A stretch of 64,000 bases of DNA. Origin: Butyricicoccus pullicaecorum (GTDB lineage: Bacteria > Bacillota > Clostridia > Oscillospirales > Butyricicoccaceae). Below, piece by piece: positions 41,891-51,800 of the stretch. The position numbers were made by a program, and so were the translations under genes. Under the pieces are notes generated by a model that saw only the letters and a program-made list of their open reading frames with translations, had not been told where the DNA came from and made no database searches. The stretch lies in the NCBI GenBank assembly GCA_018365995.1, contig JAGZIY010000002.1, positions 62,001 through 126,000 of the forward strand, in the 5' to 3' direction. The first letter of the stretch is position 1. Each line of letters opens with the position of its first letter.

Positions 41891-43003
41891 TCAATTAAAA
41901 ATCACCTGTTCTGTTTCCTTATCAAACAAGTGGAATTTATTTCTGTCGAGTGCAATTTGAATACAATCTCCACACGCAGCTTGTGTACGTGACGGAACAC
42001 GGGCAACTAAGCGCTGTCCATGGCATTGCATATATAAGTAAACCTCTGCTCCCATCAGCTCTGCAATTTCAATATCAGCAGAAATTACACTTTCTTTCGA
42101 CATATCAAGGAAGGCCGCTTCTACATGGAAATCCTCTGGACGCACGCCCAAAACCACGGGCTTGCCCACATAGGCTTCCATATCTGCATGTTCTGTTTTT
42201 CCCTGTGGAATAGGGATTCGGAATCCTGCAAACTCTACTGCATATCCATCATCTGCGCGGGAGACAACCGCATCAATAAAATTCATTTGCGGCGAACCAA
42301 TAAAACCGGCGACAAACAGATTGCACGGGCTCGTATACAGATTTTGGGGTGTATCAAACTGCTGGATTACACCGTCCTTCATGACAACGATCCGATCCCC
42401 CATTGTCATTGCCTCTGTCTGATCGTGTGTAACATAGACGAATGTCGTGCCGAGTTTTTTATGCAGTTTGCTAATCTCTGTACGCATCTGTGTACGAAGC
42501 TTTGCGTCCAAATTGGAAAGCGGTTCGTCCAGCAAAAATACAGATGGATTTCGTACCATGGCACGCCCCAGCGCAACGCGCTGCCGCTGACCACCGGAAA
42601 GCGCCTTCGGCTTACGATTGAGCAAATGTTCAATATCCAGCATTTTTGCCGCCTCATGCACCTTGCGGTCGATTTCGTCCTTTGGCACTTTGCGCAGCTT
42701 CAAAGCGAATGCCATATTTTTATATACAGTCATGTGCGGATAAAGCGCATAATTCTGGAATACCATTGCAATATCTCGATCCTTGGGTGGAACATCATTC
42801 ACAACACGATCACCAATACGAAGCTGACCGCCGGAAATTTCCTCCAATCCAGCTATCATACGCAGCGTGGTAGATTTACCACAGCCCGAGGGCCCTACAA
42901 GAATAATAAATTCTTTGTCTTGGATTTCCAGATTCAAATCAGCAATGACCTCAACATTGCCCGGATATACTTTTTTGATATGTTCTAAAGAAATGCTTGC
43001 CAT
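41891..43003 (-). CDS. msmX: Sugar ABC transporter ATP-binding protein (MsmX/UgpC type)
   Basis: Shared ATPase for carbohydrate importers, 370 residues. ATG 43003 (MASISLEHIKKVYPG) follows GGAGG; the longer frame has no ribosome site. Motifs: Walker A VGPSGCGKSTTLRM, Q-loop MVFQNYALYPHMTVYKNMAF, signature LSGGQRQRVALGRAM, Walker B SVFLLDEPLSNLDAKLR, H-loop YVTHDQTEAMTM, and a C-terminal OB-type regulatory domain (LGVRPEDFHVEA). The nearby importer operon encodes binding protein and permeases but no ATPase, so this protein most likely powers it. Confidence 0.93.
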   Translation of the reverse strand: MASISLEHIKKVYPGNVEVIADLNLEIQDKEFIILVGPSGCGKSTTLRMIAGLEEISGGQLRIGDRVVNDVPPKDRDIAMVFQNYALYPHMTVYKNMAFALKLRKVPKDEIDRKVHEAAKMLDIEHLLNRKPKALSGGQRQRVALGRAMVRNPSVFLLDEPLSNLDAKLRTQMRTEISKLHKKLGTTFVYVTHDQTEAMTMGDRIVVMKDGVIQQFDTPQNLYTSPCNLFVAGFIGSPQMNFIDAVVSRADDGYAVEFAGFRIPIPQGKTEHADMEAYVGKPVVLGVRPEDFHVEAAFLDMSKESVISADIEIAELMGAEVYLYMQCHGQRLVARVPSRTQAACGDCIQIALDRNKFHLFDKETEQVIFN

Positions 43004-43083
43004 AATAAATCCTCCATTTTTTAACGATGAAGCCGGTACACAAATGAGCTTCCACAAGAAAAATGGGAATTTACATTGTCTAT

Positions 43084-43113
43084 AGTATAATACTGTTTTT
43101 TCCGCAGATTCAA
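43084..43113 (-). promoter_or_regulatory. Promoter of the MsmX-like gene
   Basis: On the minus strand TTGAAT (43113-43108), an 18-bp spacer and TATACT (43089-43084), giving a leader of about 75 bases. It lies in the gap after the regulator gene, so the ATPase-DUF624-fucO group has its own start. Confidence 0.65.
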
Positions 43114-43147
43114 TGCCTATCCTTCACAAAATTTTTTTATATTTTTG

Positions 43148-44656
43148 TTAAGAATGACGATTTCTTTTGACAAACTTACTCGGACTTAGTCCAACAATGT
43201 CCCGAAAAACACGGCTGAAATACAATGGGTCTGTAAAACCAACCTTCTGTGCAACATCCTTTTGCAACAAGTCGGGGCGGGTCAAAAGCAGCCGCTTGGC
43301 CGCTTCGATACGTACATTGACAATATATTTACTGGGTGAAATACCCATCTCTTTTTTGAACAAATACGCAATATACTTTTCGTTGTAGCCAAAATTCTCA
43401 TAGAGCACCCGATAATTGAGCGCTTTATCATAATTCCTGTCGATATAGCGTTTGATTTCTGTAATCTGTCCAGAGGCTCCTGTATTTTTGTCTGATGCTG
43501 CCGGAGTGCGCAAAAACGGATACAGGGTATCCACAACATCAGAAAAGTCCAAGGCATCTGCCAACAGCTCTCCTGCTGTCAGCGTATCTGTCTCGTAGCC
43601 ATGATCCCCCAGCTTTCCCAAGAGATATTCCAACTGCCGCAAGAAAACTGCCTCACAAGGCTGCTCCTTTTGCCAATATCGCACAAGCTCTTTCAGGGAT
43701 TCCGCTTCCTGATACGGCAGCTGCTCCACAATCTGTGTGCTCAGCCGGCGAAAGGAATTGGGCAGTACCTCTGAAATTGCCGGAAGCCGCTCCAGTCCCA
43801 TGCACCACACGCCGCTGCTCCCAAATGGAAATGCCATCATGCGGCACTCTGCAACGCTATGAATCTGCTGCACAAAATCTGTCGGCTCCCACATTGCCTC
43901 TGTGACAATCATAAAAATAGGAAGCCTGCCTCGACAGCAGGCAAGGATATCCTCTGCAATCATGCGGATTCGTTCATTCTGCCCCTCTTGGCTCTGTATC
44001 ATCGCAAAAACATGTTCGTTTGCATAATTACCGGTAAAATGTTCGATATGGATTTTCCACTTCTCCTGTATTGCTTCCAACCACGCAAAGGTATTCTCCT
44101 TCCAGAATTGTACACCCGGGCTGAACTCTCCGTATGTTCGGGAAGCAGCAGCTCCAACCTCTGCAAAGATGAAATAACAGACCTCTCCCTGCGGCAGCGG
44201 CGCGATTTCCTTGGGGCGAATGTCTAAATTGAACCACTGCCTTACATACGCAGCAAAATCATTTTCTTTGCCCTGTGCCACTTTCTCTGTCAGACTCTTG
44301 AGCTGCAATTCCAAATCGTCCGGGTCAATGGGCTTGAGCAGATAATCCTCTACCCCCAGCCGCAGGGCAGACTGTGCATATTGAAATTCTCCATAGCCGG
44401 ATAAAATCAAATAGCGTCCGCCCAGTCCGTTCTCCCGTGCCTGCGCAATCATATCCAAACCGGACAATATCGGCATCTGAATATCTGTAATAACAATATC
44501 CGGCTGATGCTTTTGGATTTCCTGTAAGCCGTCCTTTCCATTCCTTGCTTTTCCGACCACACGATATCTGGGACTGCATGCACAAATACTATATTCCAAC
44601 TGCTGCAAAATAAGCGGCTCATCTTCTACGATTACAAAACGAATCTCACCTTCCAT
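43148..44656 (-). CDS. YesN-type response regulator (REC + AraC HTH)
   Basis: Transcription regulator of 502 residues. The receiver (about 5-125) has the acidic pair EDE near residue 12, phosphoacceptor Asp in DIVITDIQMPILSGL and Lys in YLLKPID. A middle region of about 250 residues has no recognised domain. The C-terminal AraC-type helix-turn-helix pair (about 400-500) shows YNEKYIAYLFKKEMGISPSK and KDVAQKVGFTDPLYFSRVFR. AGGAGG precedes the ATG. It overlaps its kinase gene by 11 bp and diverges from the fucoside import operon, which is its probable target. Confidence 0.93.
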   Translation of the reverse strand: MEGEIRFVIVEDEPLILQQLEYSICACSPRYRVVGKARNGKDGLQEIQKHQPDIVITDIQMPILSGLDMIAQARENGLGGRYLILSGYGEFQYAQSALRLGVEDYLLKPIDPDDLELQLKSLTEKVAQGKENDFAAYVRQWFNLDIRPKEIAPLPQGEVCYFIFAEVGAAASRTYGEFSPGVQFWKENTFAWLEAIQEKWKIHIEHFTGNYANEHVFAMIQSQEGQNERIRMIAEDILACCRGRLPIFMIVTEAMWEPTDFVQQIHSVAECRMMAFPFGSSGVWCMGLERLPAISEVLPNSFRRLSTQIVEQLPYQEAESLKELVRYWQKEQPCEAVFLRQLEYLLGKLGDHGYETDTLTAGELLADALDFSDVVDTLYPFLRTPAASDKNTGASGQITEIKRYIDRNYDKALNYRVLYENFGYNEKYIAYLFKKEMGISPSKYIVNVRIEAAKRLLLTRPDLLQKDVAQKVGFTDPLYFSRVFRDIVGLSPSKFVKRNRHS

Positions 44657-46424
44657 GGATTGGTCCTCCTATCTTTACAACGGTTTCCTGCCCCTCAAGC
44701 GAAATATGAAAGGTTTCATCTCCCTTATAAAACAAAAACAGGCGCAAAACGGTATTCCCCAGCCCAAATCCTGTCCCAATCTCACGCGCGTCCAGCCGTC
44801 CTGTGCTAAGCTCCTCCCGATACTGGGCAAACCTTTGATAGATGCTTTCGATTGTCTCCGGCGTCATCGGTTCTCCATTGTTCCGAACCTCTATCGACCA
44901 GCGCTCCGCGTCACATTGGTTGATGATTTTGATTTGCTTCATTCCCTCCTGATTGTGAAAGCTATGCTTGAAGCAATTCTCTACAATGGGCTGGAGGATT
45001 AGCTTTGGCACCTCAATCTGTGCTGCCTGCGGCGAAATCTGCCAGATGAACTCGGTTTGCCCATCATATCGTGCCCCCATAATTTCCAGATAATCGCGTA
45101 CATTATCCAATTCGTCCTGCAACGTCACACATTTGAAATTATAATCCACAGAATATCGAAGCAGCTTGGCAAGCTTTGCACAAAGCCGCGGAGCAGTTCG
45201 GCTGCCCTCCATCTGACCCACCGCACCAATGACTGCCAGTGTATTGTATAAAAAATGGGAATTTAGCTGTGCCTCCATCGCATTGAGTCGAGATTTCAAA
45301 TCATATTCTCTCGCCAGCAGCAGTCTCTCATTTTGCTCTCGAAAACGCTGTACCATTTCAGAAATCGCCTCTCGTAACGTCTGTATCTCATTATTTTCAT
45401 GGTCTTTTGGAAGCAGCAGAACACCATCCAGGGATATTTCGTCCACCTCCTTGCGAAGCTGTTGGAGCGGCATGGTCAAGCGCTTGATTACAAAATCAAT
45501 GGACAGCAGGGAAAAAATCTGTACAACCATGTAAGACAAAAGCAAAATCATTTGTATCCGATGGAGCTGCTCCCGCAGCGAACCCAGACCGCTGACCTGA
45601 ACCAAATAGGCATCTGTTTCCTCCAACCGCAGGGTTGTGACACAAAACCGCCCTTTGTCATATTGTGTATGCGCCTCAATCCGATTGTCTACATACCATT
45701 CCTCCGGCGCACGCAGATTGCCGTCTGTGTATTCATAAAAAATTTTTCGGTTTTTATCGACCAACACAATGCTGGAATCCGACTGCTTCAAATATGGCTC
45801 ACAGATTCCGTCAAATTTTTCCAAAGGCACACTATACAGGATTACGCCATAGGTCTGCCAGCTGGTGCGCAGCGGGCGTGCCAAGGTCAGCATAGGCTCC
45901 TCCGTTTCATGCAGCAGGTCCTGATCCGGAAGGAAAATACGCATAAAATCCTCAGTGGAAAGTCCCCATTGAACGGATTTCTGTTCCAAAACCTGTGCAC
46001 TGCTTGGGGTGCAGTCATCTGGACGATTGTCCACATAAATATAATCCCCATAACGGGAGACCACCATAATCTGTCCATTCAAATTGCGCCCACCCAAAGC
46101 GGCATACAGTTCTGCCAAAAGCCGGTCCCGCATCAGCGGGTGCTTATCGAAATAATTGCCCTCTCCCTGAGGGATTGCGTGAAAAACCTCATGGATATCC
46201 TCTGTGTTATGAATGTGCTTGCTCACCTCATTGATATCCCACAAAGCCCGTGAAAAGTTTGCTGAAATTGTATTGATTCCCTGCTGATTGGCTGTATCCC
46301 AATTTTTTCTTGCGTTCTGCAAAATGACTCTGCTCAAAACGAGCCCAAAGAGCAGCATGAGAATGGTAAGCATGGACGACACTGCCAAAAACAGCTTGGT
46401 TCGTAAACACATCTTCCTGAGCAT
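44646..46424 (-). CDS. YesM-type sensor histidine kinase
   Basis: Membrane kinase of 592 residues. ATG 46424 (MLRKMCLRTKLFLAVSS) is preferred, with GAGG nine bases upstream; an in-frame ATG 46487 has no ribosome site. A first helix (about 10-32), a large extracellular sensor domain (about 33-280), a second helix (about 285-310) and a HAMP-like linker precede the His_kinase module. That module has the phosphoacceptor in LNSHFLYNTLAVIGAVGQME and the ATPase motifs VRNNGEPMT and GTGFGLGNTVLRL. It works with the AraC-type regulator downstream. The ligand may be a binding-protein complex or a sugar; it is not shown by sequence. Confidence 0.92.
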   Translation of the reverse strand: MLRKMCLRTKLFLAVSSMLTILMLLFGLVLSRVILQNARKNWDTANQQGINTISANFSRALWDINEVSKHIHNTEDIHEVFHAIPQGEGNYFDKHPLMRDRLLAELYAALGGRNLNGQIMVVSRYGDYIYVDNRPDDCTPSSAQVLEQKSVQWGLSTEDFMRIFLPDQDLLHETEEPMLTLARPLRTSWQTYGVILYSVPLEKFDGICEPYLKQSDSSIVLVDKNRKIFYEYTDGNLRAPEEWYVDNRIEAHTQYDKGRFCVTTLRLEETDAYLVQVSGLGSLREQLHRIQMILLLSYMVVQIFSLLSIDFVIKRLTMPLQQLRKEVDEISLDGVLLLPKDHENNEIQTLREAISEMVQRFREQNERLLLAREYDLKSRLNAMEAQLNSHFLYNTLAVIGAVGQMEGSRTAPRLCAKLAKLLRYSVDYNFKCVTLQDELDNVRDYLEIMGARYDGQTEFIWQISPQAAQIEVPKLILQPIVENCFKHSFHNQEGMKQIKIINQCDAERWSIEVRNNGEPMTPETIESIYQRFAQYREELSTGRLDAREIGTGFGLGNTVLRLFLFYKGDETFHISLEGQETVVKIGGPIHGR

Positions 46425-46671
46425 TTCAATCTGCCTCGCTTCATATTTGTCACGAGCATAGCATATTCCCCAAAATTCGTCAATCATTTCTTAGTAAAAT
46501 TCACGGTCACACCAAAGGGATTCCGACAAAAACTACGGTTTGTCCATCTACTTCTTACCTTTTTCCATTTTCTAAATACACTCCATCTTTTATACTGAAT
46601 TCACACAAATGAGAAACACAGAAAAATCAAATGGGTTCCGTATGTCAGGAAAATGAGTAAGGAGGATTCTT

Positions 46672-47973
46672 ATGAACTGGAAAAAAACATTGGCATGGAC
46701 AATTACGGCTGCAATGATGGCCACTACGCTGGCAGGCTGTTCAGGCGGAGGCAATAGCGCAGGCGGAGATGCCGGAAAGGACACAGTCACTCTGGTGGTC
46801 ATGGGCAACTCCAATGACATGGGTCGTCCCTATATGGACAAGGCATTCTCTCTTTACGAAGAAAAAACCGGAAACAAGCTGGATTTGCAGGGAATCCCCG
46901 GCAACAACTTTGAACAGGTCTCTCTGACCAAATTTAATACAGGTGATATTCCGGATATTTTCATGTGCTTCGGCAATGAAACACTCAAGGCATATAATCC
47001 CGAAAAAAACTTTGTTGACTTTTCTGATGCCGCATGGATCTCTGATGTAGAAGATACTGTCATCGATCAGGCGGAATGGAACGGAAAAATCTGGGGACTT
47101 CCGCTCTGGGAGGCAACCAACACCGGTTTCTACTACAACAAGGAAATCTTCTCCAAATACAACATTGCGCTGCCCACCACACAGGACGAATTTATGGCAG
47201 CTTGTGAAACACTGAAATCCAACGGAGTCAACCCACTCTATATCGGATTCAAAGATGTCTGGCCCATTTTGGAACAGGTTGCTATGGACCCCATTTTTGA
47301 AGATGAAAGCGTTCGCGAGCAAATCAACACCAACAAAATCACTTATGCCGATATTCCGGAAATGAAGGGTATGGTACAGTGGTACACCGACATGGCAAAT
47401 AAGGGCTATCTGGGTGAAAACTTTGCAGCAAACTCATGGGACTATGGCATTGATGCCATGGGTTCTGGCGAATATGCAATGATGCTCACTTGGGACACAT
47501 GGCTTTACACCGATTTGGAGCAGAAATATCCCGGTATGGCTGAAAAGTTCGGTCTGATGCCTGCATTTATGGGAACCGCTCCGGAAGGCTCCATTGAAGG
47601 ACCAAACACCTCTCTGCTGCTGGTCAACAAGAACAGTGAAAATGTAGAAGCTGCAAAAGAATTTATTGAGTTCATGGCAAATCCAGAGAACTATAATGTA
47701 ATCTTTGACGGCATCAACACCGCACCAGTGTTCAAGGGACAGACCACCTGTGTAGTACCTCCGCAGTATGAAGAAGCAAAGGAAAATGGCGTTCTGGAGC
47801 GTGCACACCGCAATTCCAGCACTTGGGGCAACGTCATCGGCTTTACCCAGACCGAAACCGCTAAGTGCATTCAGGAAGCCATGCTTGGCGCCAGCACCGT
47901 AGAGGAAGCCCTTGCAAATATGGATAAAAGCCGTATCTCTCTTGCACAGGCACAGCAAGCGCCCGGATTCTAA
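46672..47973 (+). CDS. Sugar ABC transporter substrate-binding lipoprotein
   Basis: Extracellular solute-binding protein (family 1) of 433 residues. The lipobox is TLAGC with Cys at about residue 23, followed by a Gly/Ser-rich linker. Characteristic sequence includes VVMGNSNDMGRPYMDKAF, the family 1 core with GDIPDIFMCFGNE, GKIWGLPLWEATNTGFYYNK and the C-terminal VEEALANMDK motif. GTAAGGAGG precedes the ATG. A TATACT at 46591-46596 with poor -35 suggests an activator-dependent promoter. It opens the fucoside operon and probably binds a fucosylated oligosaccharide, inferred from the downstream genes. Confidence 0.92.
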   Translation: MNWKKTLAWTITAAMMATTLAGCSGGGNSAGGDAGKDTVTLVVMGNSNDMGRPYMDKAFSLYEEKTGNKLDLQGIPGNNFEQVSLTKFNTGDIPDIFMCFGNETLKAYNPEKNFVDFSDAAWISDVEDTVIDQAEWNGKIWGLPLWEATNTGFYYNKEIFSKYNIALPTTQDEFMAACETLKSNGVNPLYIGFKDVWPILEQVAMDPIFEDESVREQINTNKITYADIPEMKGMVQWYTDMANKGYLGENFAANSWDYGIDAMGSGEYAMMLTWDTWLYTDLEQKYPGMAEKFGLMPAFMGTAPEGSIEGPNTSLLLVNKNSENVEAAKEFIEFMANPENYNVIFDGINTAPVFKGQTTCVVPPQYEEAKENGVLERAHRNSSTWGNVIGFTQTETAKCIQEAMLGASTVEEALANMDKSRISLAQAQQAPGF

Positions 47974-48053
47974 CGCATCACCCTGTAAAACTTTGATTGT
48001 ATGACCATCGGAATCCGGCTCGTTTTTTCATGGTCAAGAGAGAAGGGATATTT

Positions 48054-48929
48054 ATGAATCAAAAAAAGATCTATCCTTCCTATATGTTGATTCTTCCTTT
48101 GGCAGTATTCCTCATCTTTTTTGTACTGCCTTCCACAATAGGATACTTTTACGCCTTTACAGACTGGAATCAGTATAATACCTCTGACTTACAGTTTGTT
48201 GGTCTGAAAAACTTTGCGGAAATCTTGGATAACCGCTCCCTGATGACAGCTTTTGTCAATACCATTATTTTTGCAGTTGTCAAAACAGTCGGCGTCACGA
48301 TTTTAGGCTTCGTATTTGCGCTGGCACTCAACCGCAAGCTCAAGACTCGAAATGTTCTGCGTACCATCTATTTTATCCCCGCAATTTTCTCGGCACTGAT
48401 TGTTGGTCTGATTTTTGCCGCATTGTTTGATTATCATACCGGCGTTGTCAATCAGGCACTCATTGCACTGCGGCTGGAGGAATGGACACAGCAGTGGCTC
48501 GGCTTGCGTATTCCCGCGCTTGTCACAATCAATCTTGCAGAAATCTGGCGTTCCCTTGGCTATGCGATGGTCATTACGCTCGCCGGTCTGCAATCCATTT
48601 CCAGTGACTATCTGGAAGCTGCAATGGTAGACGGTGCAACTGGCTGGGTTCGTTTCAAATCCATCATTCTCCCGCTGATTATGCCCTCTGTGAATGTAAA
48701 CATCTTGTTTTCATTGATTTATGGCTTGAAAATGTTTGACCTTGTATATGTCATGACACAGGGCGGTCCCGGTCATGATACGGAAACCTTCGGCACACTG
48801 ATTATGAACGAAATGTCTCAGGGACGTTTTGCGCAATCTGTTGCAGTCAACTTTGTTTTCACCATTTTACTCGTGATTGTCGCCATCGCATACCAAAAAT
48901 TCAGCGCAAGATGGGAGGATATTGACTGA
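48054..48929 (+). CDS. Sugar ABC transporter permease 1 (MsmF type)
   Basis: Inner-membrane permease of 291 residues; ATG 48054 (MNQKKIYPSYMLILPLAVFL) follows AGAAGGGA. Six helices are visible. The EAA loop is YLEAAMVDGATGWVRFKSIILP (residues about 200-220), where the ATPase docks. It pairs with the second permease, whose start shares one base with this stop (TGATG). Confidence 0.92.
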   Translation: MNQKKIYPSYMLILPLAVFLIFFVLPSTIGYFYAFTDWNQYNTSDLQFVGLKNFAEILDNRSLMTAFVNTIIFAVVKTVGVTILGFVFALALNRKLKTRNVLRTIYFIPAIFSALIVGLIFAALFDYHTGVVNQALIALRLEEWTQQWLGLRIPALVTINLAEIWRSLGYAMVITLAGLQSISSDYLEAAMVDGATGWVRFKSIILPLIMPSVNVNILFSLIYGLKMFDLVYVMTQGGPGHDTETFGTLIMNEMSQGRFAQSVAVNFVFTILLVIVAIAYQKFSARWEDID

Positions 48930-49750
48930 TGCATGAGAAAAAAAGTGTAAATATCCTGCTGGAAGTCTTATTATGGGTTTTCAGTCTGCTGATTCTCTAT
49001 CCACTCGCCATGGTTTTCATGACTTCCTTTAAGTCCTATGGCGAATCCAATATCCTTTCCATCAAGCCGCCGAGTGAATGGCTGTTTTCCAACTATGTAG
49101 AGGTATGGGAATCCGGAAAAATCTTTCAATCCCTGCTGAACAGCACCTATATCACAGTATTTTCCGTCATTCTCATTCTGTTGTTCTCCTCCATGATGAG
49201 CTATATCCTTGTGCGCCGGCGCAACTGGTTCAACCGCTTTGTATCCAAATTTATGACCTTTGGTATCATTGCACCGTTTGCTGCGCTTCCAACCGTTGAA
49301 ATGCTCAAAATGATGGGAATTTACGGCACGCGCACCTCGTTGGTTCTGATTTATTCTGCAATCTATCTGCCGTTTACCTCTATGCTGTTTTCAAGCTTTA
49401 TTGTGGGCATTCCCAAAGAGCTTGACGAAGCAGCCGTCATTGATGGCTGCACCGGCTTTTCCCTGTTCACCCGCATCATTATGCCGCTGCTGACACCAGT
49501 CACTGCCACCACAGGTATCCTGAATTTCATGTGGGTTTGGAATGATTTCCAATATCCCATGTATCTGCTCAATAGCTCCAGCAAATACACGCTGCCGATG
49601 TCTATTTACAGCTTTTATGGAACCTACAACCGCAGCTGGAACCTTGTATGTGCAGATATGATTTTGGTTTCCCTGCCCGTTATCCTGCTCTATCTATTTG
49701 CACAGAAATATATCATTGCCGGTATGACCGCTGGCGCTGTCAAGGGCTAA
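48929..49750 (+). CDS. Sugar ABC transporter permease 2 (MsmG type)
   Basis: Inner-membrane permease of 273 residues with six helices. The EAA loop is ELDEAAVIDGCTGFSLFTRIIMP, split here into ELDEAAVIDGCTG and the following residues. The C-terminus ends in the family's typical QKYIIAGMTAGAVKG. It is translationally coupled to permease 1 and precedes the fucosidase gene by 13 bp. Confidence 0.92.
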   Translation: MHEKKSVNILLEVLLWVFSLLILYPLAMVFMTSFKSYGESNILSIKPPSEWLFSNYVEVWESGKIFQSLLNSTYITVFSVILILLFSSMMSYILVRRRNWFNRFVSKFMTFGIIAPFAALPTVEMLKMMGIYGTRTSLVLIYSAIYLPFTSMLFSSFIVGIPKELDEAAVIDGCTGFSLFTRIIMPLLTPVTATTGILNFMWVWNDFQYPMYLLNSSSKYTLPMSIYSFYGTYNRSWNLVCADMILVSLPVILLYLFAQKYIIAGMTAGAVKG

Positions 49751-49763
49751 CAGGAGGTATCTC

Positions 49764-51083
49764 ATGGAAAAACATTATTTCGCAACATGGGAATCTGTGA
49801 AAAGCCACACCGTTCCCGACTGGTATGATGACTGTAAGCTTGGTATTTTCGTCCATTGGGGGGCATATTCTGTCCCCGCATGGGCACCCCCAACCTGCCA
49901 ATTGGGTGAAATCGACGGAGATGAAAACTGGTTTTGCAACAATCCCTATGCAGAATGGTATTTCAACTCCATCAACGTGCGCCGTGGTCCCACGTGGGAG
50001 CATCACAAGGAAGTATGGGGCGAAGCGTTCGGATACGAAAACTTCGCTCACATGTGGAAAGCGGAGCACTGGAACCCTGATGCATGGGCAGAGCTGTTCC
50101 GCAAAGCGGGTGCCGGATATGTTGTATTGACGACCAAGCACCATGACGGACTTTGTCTATTCCCAAGTCAATACACCGATTATACCACGGTTGCTATGGG
50201 ACCACAGCGGGATATCATGGGAGAGCTGACCCGCGCAGTACGCGCAAAGGGTATGAAAATGGGCGCCTACTACTCCGGAATCATTGACTGGAGATTTGCA
50301 CACGACCCCATTTTCCACGATTCCCAAAATTTCACAAATGCTTGCCCGACCTATGAATATGCAGACTATGCCTATAAGCAGGTCATGGAGCTGATTGACC
50401 GCTATCAGCCAAGTGTCCTCTGGAATGACATTGGCTGGCCCAAACGCGGCGAGGATATGCTGCCGCATCTGCTCGCACATTACTATAATACGGTACCAGA
50501 AGGTGTCATTGATGACCGTTGGAATGGCTTAATTCGTGATTTTTCCTCTTTGGAATACAAGTTTGGTCAGGTATGCCGCGAAGAAAAATGGGAAATGTGC
50601 CGTGGCATGGGGCTGTCCTTTGGCTATAATGCCGTGGAAGATGAACGCCATCTCATTCCAAAAGCTGAGCTAATCAGTCTGCTGGTTGGCACAGTCGCAA
50701 ACGGAGGAAATCTGCTCATCAATATCGGTCCGATGGCAGATGGTACCATTCCGCCCAATCAGGCAGAACGCCTAGAGACTCTTGGGGCATGGCTGCGTGT
50801 GAATGGGGAAGCGATTTACGGAACGCGTTGTGCCGACCGGCTTTCTGAAACGACCCCTTCCGGAGTCACGGTACACTACACAACCAAAAATGGTACGCTG
50901 TATCTTTTACTTGACCAGCTTCCTGCTGGAACCAGCACCGTCTCCCTCCATGGTCTGCATGGCACCCTGTCCGCTCTGGACCCTGCAACACAGTTCACCT
51001 GTACAGATGATGATGGCTGTCTGACAATCACCGTTTTGGAGCATGACCCGCAACGGTATACCGCAGCCTTCCGTCTCGCATAA
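49764..51083 (+). CDS. Alpha-L-fucosidase, GH29, cytoplasmic
   Basis: Retaining exo-fucosidase of 439 residues that releases L-fucose from glycans. GH29 hallmarks: DWYDDCKLGIFVHWGAYSVP near the start, YVVLTTKHHDGLCLFPS, and the nucleophile Asp in SVLWNDIGWPKRGEDM. NGGNLLINIGPMADGTIP marks the end of the barrel, followed by a C-terminal beta sandwich. There is no signal peptide or anchor, so it acts inside the cell on imported substrate. AGGAGG precedes the ATG. It lies 13 bp after the permeases and 19 bp before the aldolase gene. Confidence 0.95.
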   Translation: MEKHYFATWESVKSHTVPDWYDDCKLGIFVHWGAYSVPAWAPPTCQLGEIDGDENWFCNNPYAEWYFNSINVRRGPTWEHHKEVWGEAFGYENFAHMWKAEHWNPDAWAELFRKAGAGYVVLTTKHHDGLCLFPSQYTDYTTVAMGPQRDIMGELTRAVRAKGMKMGAYYSGIIDWRFAHDPIFHDSQNFTNACPTYEYADYAYKQVMELIDRYQPSVLWNDIGWPKRGEDMLPHLLAHYYNTVPEGVIDDRWNGLIRDFSSLEYKFGQVCREEKWEMCRGMGLSFGYNAVEDERHLIPKAELISLLVGTVANGGNLLINIGPMADGTIPPNQAERLETLGAWLRVNGEAIYGTRCADRLSETTPSGVTVHYTTKNGTLYLLLDQLPAGTSTVSLHGLHGTLSALDPATQFTCTDDDGCLTITVLEHDPQRYTAAFRLA

Positions 51084-51102
51084 GATAAGGAGTACATAAC
51101 AA

Positions 51103-51798
51103 ATGAATTATCAAGAAGTTCGAGAGCAAATCTGTGATATCTGTTATAAAATGTGGCAGCTTGGCTGGGTTGCTGCCAACGATGGCAATGTCAGCGTCAA
51201 ATTAGAGGAGAATCTGTTCCTCGCAACTCCAACTGGTATCAGCAAATCTTTCATTACCCCCGAAAAGTTGATACTGGTCAACAAAAACGGAGAGATTCAG
51301 GAGGAGTCCAACGGATTGCGTCCCTCCAGCGAACTCAAGATGCACATGAGATGTTATGCAGAGCGTCCTGACATCACTTCTGTGATTCATGCACACCCGC
51401 CCGGGGCGACCGGCTTTGCGGTTGCACACAAACCCATGGATATGTATAACATGATTGAAGATGTGAGCGTCATCGGCTCTGTTCCCTTAACCCCCTACGG
51501 AACGCCATCTACCTATGAAGTACCGGAAGCAATCGCACCATATCTCCAAGAGCACGATGTCGTGCTCTTGGAAAATCACGGAGCATTGGCAGTGGGGGCG
51601 GATTTGGTTACCGCTTTTTATCGCATGGAGTCCTTAGAACTTTGGGCGAAAATCACAATCAATGCCGTGATTCTCGGCGGAAGCCATGATATCTCGCGTG
51701 AGAATATTCAAAAACTCATTGATTTGCGCAGCTACTATGGCGTCACCGGAAGACACCCCGGCTATAAGAAATATTCCAAGGAAGGCGAAGGGATTTAA
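51103..51798 (+). CDS. fucA: L-fuculose-phosphate aldolase (class II aldolase/adducin family)
   Basis: Zinc aldolase of 231 residues that splits L-fuculose-1-phosphate into dihydroxyacetone phosphate and L-lactaldehyde. The motifs AANDGNVSVKL, TPTGISKSF, PSSELKMH (Glu ligand/acid), VIHAHPPGATGFA (two His ligands) and LLENHGALAVGADL (third His) are complete. Family members also use other sugar phosphates, but the isomerase and lactaldehyde reductase in the same locus make fuculose-1-phosphate the likely substrate. Confidence 0.9.
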   Translation: MNYQEVREQICDICYKMWQLGWVAANDGNVSVKLEENLFLATPTGISKSFITPEKLILVNKNGEIQEESNGLRPSSELKMHMRCYAERPDITSVIHAHPPGATGFAVAHKPMDMYNMIEDVSVIGSVPLTPYGTPSTYEVPEAIAPYLQEHDVVLLENHGALAVGADLVTAFYRMESLELWAKITINAVILGGSHDISRENIQKLIDLRSYYGVTGRHPGYKKYSKEGEGI

Positions 51799-51800
51799 TC